Shown: in pieces, positions 33,625-35,185 of the stretch
Position numbering within the stretch: the stretch's first letter is position 1
Layout: the number at the start of each line of letters is the position of its first letter
Assembly (NCBI GenBank): GCA_028726625.1
Contig: JAQYPT010000038.1
Location: forward strand, 1-35,185
From: Prevotellaceae bacterium
Lineage (GTDB): Bacteria; Bacteroidota; Bacteroidia; Bacteroidales; Bacteroidaceae
Direction of reading: 5' to 3'
DNA: 35,185 nt
Position numbers and translations under genes: made by a program
The notes under the pieces: model-generated
What the model was told of the DNA's origin: nothing
Databases searched by the model: none
The model's input: the letters and a program-made list of their open reading frames with translations, nothing else

Positions 33625-34290
33625 TTTTTATCTAGAATACAACTTTCATATTTCACGCTTTTTGCCGTTAAACCCAGACGGAATCTAGGTTCTTCGCATT
33701 TTAGTGTGCTCATAATTCGCGTATTTTAGCGCACCCTGTACCTTGTTTCAAAATATTGAAATTATGGTGATTTTTCATCTTTCTGCCGTCAATAAATTTA
33801 CACTTAACTATTTTTATGATTTTAAACCATGAAAGATTATGTTCTTTTGAATTTGTGATTACAAATCTAAAAGCAGGTATTTTCAGTAAATTTACGAATA
33901 CATACAGGAATGATAACACGAAAACACAATCTTAAAATGTAAATATTTAGATTTCGTGTTTACTAATTATAAATATACACCAGTAAGACATTATCTTAAG
34001 TTATTGATAACCAACCGAAACAAGTCTTTTACTCTTCTGTTTTCTGCGTTTAGCCTTTGAATCATGATTGATTTCATTGAATATTGCATGTTCACTGTGT
34101 TTTGATAAACTATAACACCTTTATTCCCAGATTTTTATAATTTTTTGCTACATTTATACAAAGTCAATATTTAAGGATGTAATTCATATTTGTATACATA
34201 AAGTTACGATTTTACGTTTGTTTTGTATTGTTTTATGAATATAAATATATAAATCCATTGTTATTAAATGATAAATATGATGTTGATTTA
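33625..34290. other. Very AT-rich gap with no supported gene
   Basis: No convincing ORF or RNA gene. A short imperfect direct repeat is present: TTCGCATTTTAGTGTGC (about 33693-33709) and TTCGCGTATTTTAGCGCAC (about 33716-33734). The rest is low-complexity A/T, increasingly so toward the XRE promoter. Confidence 0.5.
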
Positions 34291-34321
34291 TTTGTTTTTT
34301 AATTTTTATTGTTTACCTTTG
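34291..34321 (+). promoter_or_regulatory. XRE-gene promoter: TTTG, 19-nt spacer, TACCTTTG
   Basis: TTTG (34291-34294) and TACCTTTG (34314-34321) give the best full match to the Bacteroidota promoter in the window. CTTTG-TAAAAC-CAAAG (34317-34332) overlaps the box and could be an autoregulatory operator. The leader to the ATG at 34365 is about 40 nt. Confidence 0.75.
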
Positions 34322-34364
34322 TAAAACCAAAGAGAATTGCTGTTTTTGGCCTATTTTATATTGA

Positions 34365-34844
34365 ATGACGAACAAAATGAAAGATCGAATAAAACAATTG
34401 ATGAATGCTCAGCACATGAATCAGCAAACTTTTGCTGAGGCATTGGATATTTCACCTGCTTCATTGAGTAGCATTTTTAATGATCGTACAAAACCAACAT
34501 TAAACCATATCGATGCTATCAAGAAAAAATTTCCAACTATTAATTTAGATTGGTTATTGTATGACAATGGTCCTATGTTTATGGATGAATATACAGGTGA
34601 TATCGATAATCATGCAGTTTCGGCTTCTTCTGCTGAATCTGTTTTAAACTTCGATGACTCACCTTCTTCTCCATTAAAGAGTAATGTTGTTCAACCGCAG
34701 TTAAGTTTTATAGACCAACGTAATCAGCTTCAGCAAGTCGCTAATAACACTACGAAATATATTGACAATAATCCACGTAAGATTGCTGAAATAAGAGTAT
34801 TCTATGATGACCAAACATGGGAAACCTTTGTCCCTAAAAAATAA
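34365..34844 (+). CDS. XRE-family helix-turn-helix regulator
   Basis: A 159-residue protein with an N-terminal HTH (about residues 8-62; MNQQTFAEALDISPASLSSIFNDRTKPTLNHIDAIKKKFP) and a following LDWLLYDNGPMF segment seen in many Bacteroidota XRE regulators. A linker rich in S, N and Q follows, then a short conserved-looking C-terminus (KIAEIRVFYDDQTWETFVP). It stands alone in AT-rich DNA with its own strong promoter. Targets are unknown. MKDRIKQLM, 4 codons in, is an alternative start. Confidence 0.9.
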   Translation: MTNKMKDRIKQLMNAQHMNQQTFAEALDISPASLSSIFNDRTKPTLNHIDAIKKKFPTINLDWLLYDNGPMFMDEYTGDIDNHAVSASSAESVLNFDDSPSSPLKSNVVQPQLSFIDQRNQLQQVANNTTKYIDNNPRKIAEIRVFYDDQTWETFVPKK

Positions 34845-34944
34845 ACGTTTCATGAGGCATTTGCTGAACCATTTCAGTTAATTCGTTTATCGTTATTCCA
34901 TATTCATAATAAGCTTTTCTATTTTGCTCAATCTTTTATAAGGT

Positions 34945-35146
34945 TAAAGATTCAAAATCGAAGTGCAAAATTTGTTGGTGTTTGGATTGTACAAAAAACA
35001 TGAAAAACACCGCGGAGGTTTGCCATGCGGCCGGGGGCGCGAAGCTAAAGATTCAAAATCGAAGTGCAAAATTTGTTGGTGTTTGGATTGTACAAAAAAC
35101 ATGAAAAACACCGCGGAGGTTTGCCATGCGGCCGGGGGCGCGAAGC
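34945..35146. repeat. Exact 101-bp tandem duplication
   Basis: 34945-35045 and 35046-35146 appear identical over all 101 bp. Each copy moves from AT-rich (TAAAGATTCAAAATCG...) to GC-rich sequence (CCGCGGAGGTTTGCCATGCG, then GCCGGGGGCGCGAAGC). GGTGTTT and AAACACC within each unit can pair. No coding sequence is evident on either strand. Confidence 0.9.
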
Positions 35147-35151
35147 CCCCG
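35133..35151. terminator. GC hairpin at the end of the second repeat copy
   Basis: CGGGGGC-GCGAA-GCCCCCG forms a 7-bp stem. It is complete only after the second copy; in the first copy the 3' arm is replaced by the start of the next repeat. No T-run follows directly, so it may be a REP-like structure rather than a terminator. Confidence 0.5.
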
Positions 35152-35185
35152 AAGAGCACAATCGGCAATACAAAAAAAGCAAAAG

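Noticed and set aside
34945..35146. CRISPR array
   Set aside because: Only two adjacent copies of a 101-bp unit with no spacers between them, and no cas gene in the window.

Overview
The window reads as chromosomal DNA of a Bacteroidota bacterium, most likely a Prevotella-type (Prevotellaceae) organism. Most promoters have the Bacteroidota -7 box TAnnTTTG. SecA is 1110 residues long with the large insertions seen in this phylum. LptC is a lipoprotein, ComEC lacks the C-terminal metallo-beta-lactamase domain, a DUF4492 gene sits directly before cydAB, and several small outer-membrane barrels are present. The genus is an inference; no rRNA is in the window.

Layout. 1-700 is accessory: the start of a probable IS transposase runs off the left edge, then a 199-bp fold-back element and a degenerate 22-bp repeat array. 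928-3890 is the cytochrome bd operon (DUF4492, cydA, cydB). 4038-7073 holds nth, a DUF2461 gene and comEC on the plus strand. 7090-14239 is on the minus strand: an ABC ATPase, secA, a PafA-like phosphatase whose metal ligands look lost, and a DUF4105 (Lnb-type) membrane protein. 14330-19935 is an envelope-biogenesis run on the plus strand: an outer-membrane protein, lptC, a CorC/GldE-type protein and a PpiD/SurA-like foldase. 20179-22212 is aguA-aguB on the minus strand (agmatine to putrescine). 22395-23809 is a FetAB-like pair whose ATPase has lost every catalytic motif. 24505-26332 is a barrel-lipoprotein-barrel trio. 26584-28240 is a nif3-like gene and a coiled-coil zinc-ribbon gene. 28716-30894 is a DjlA-like co-chaperone and a secreted sialidase (minus). 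31794-33406 is a divergent pair, an HsdR-N-like protein and holA. After about 1 kb of AT-rich DNA comes a small XRE regulator, and the right edge carries a 101-bp tandem duplication.

Common threads. Many genes serve envelope biogenesis and respiration. Two protein pairs couple an intact membrane partner to an apparently dead enzyme fold: Lnb with the pseudo-phosphatase, and the FetB-like permease with a pseudo-ATPase. The non-coding DNA is also patterned. At least six gaps hold degenerate arrays with a 21-22-bp period, four of them recognisably related (units near AAAGCATG...CTGCCTA). Several genes have the -7 box only 4-7 nt before the start codon, which suggests leaderless or nearly leaderless mRNAs.
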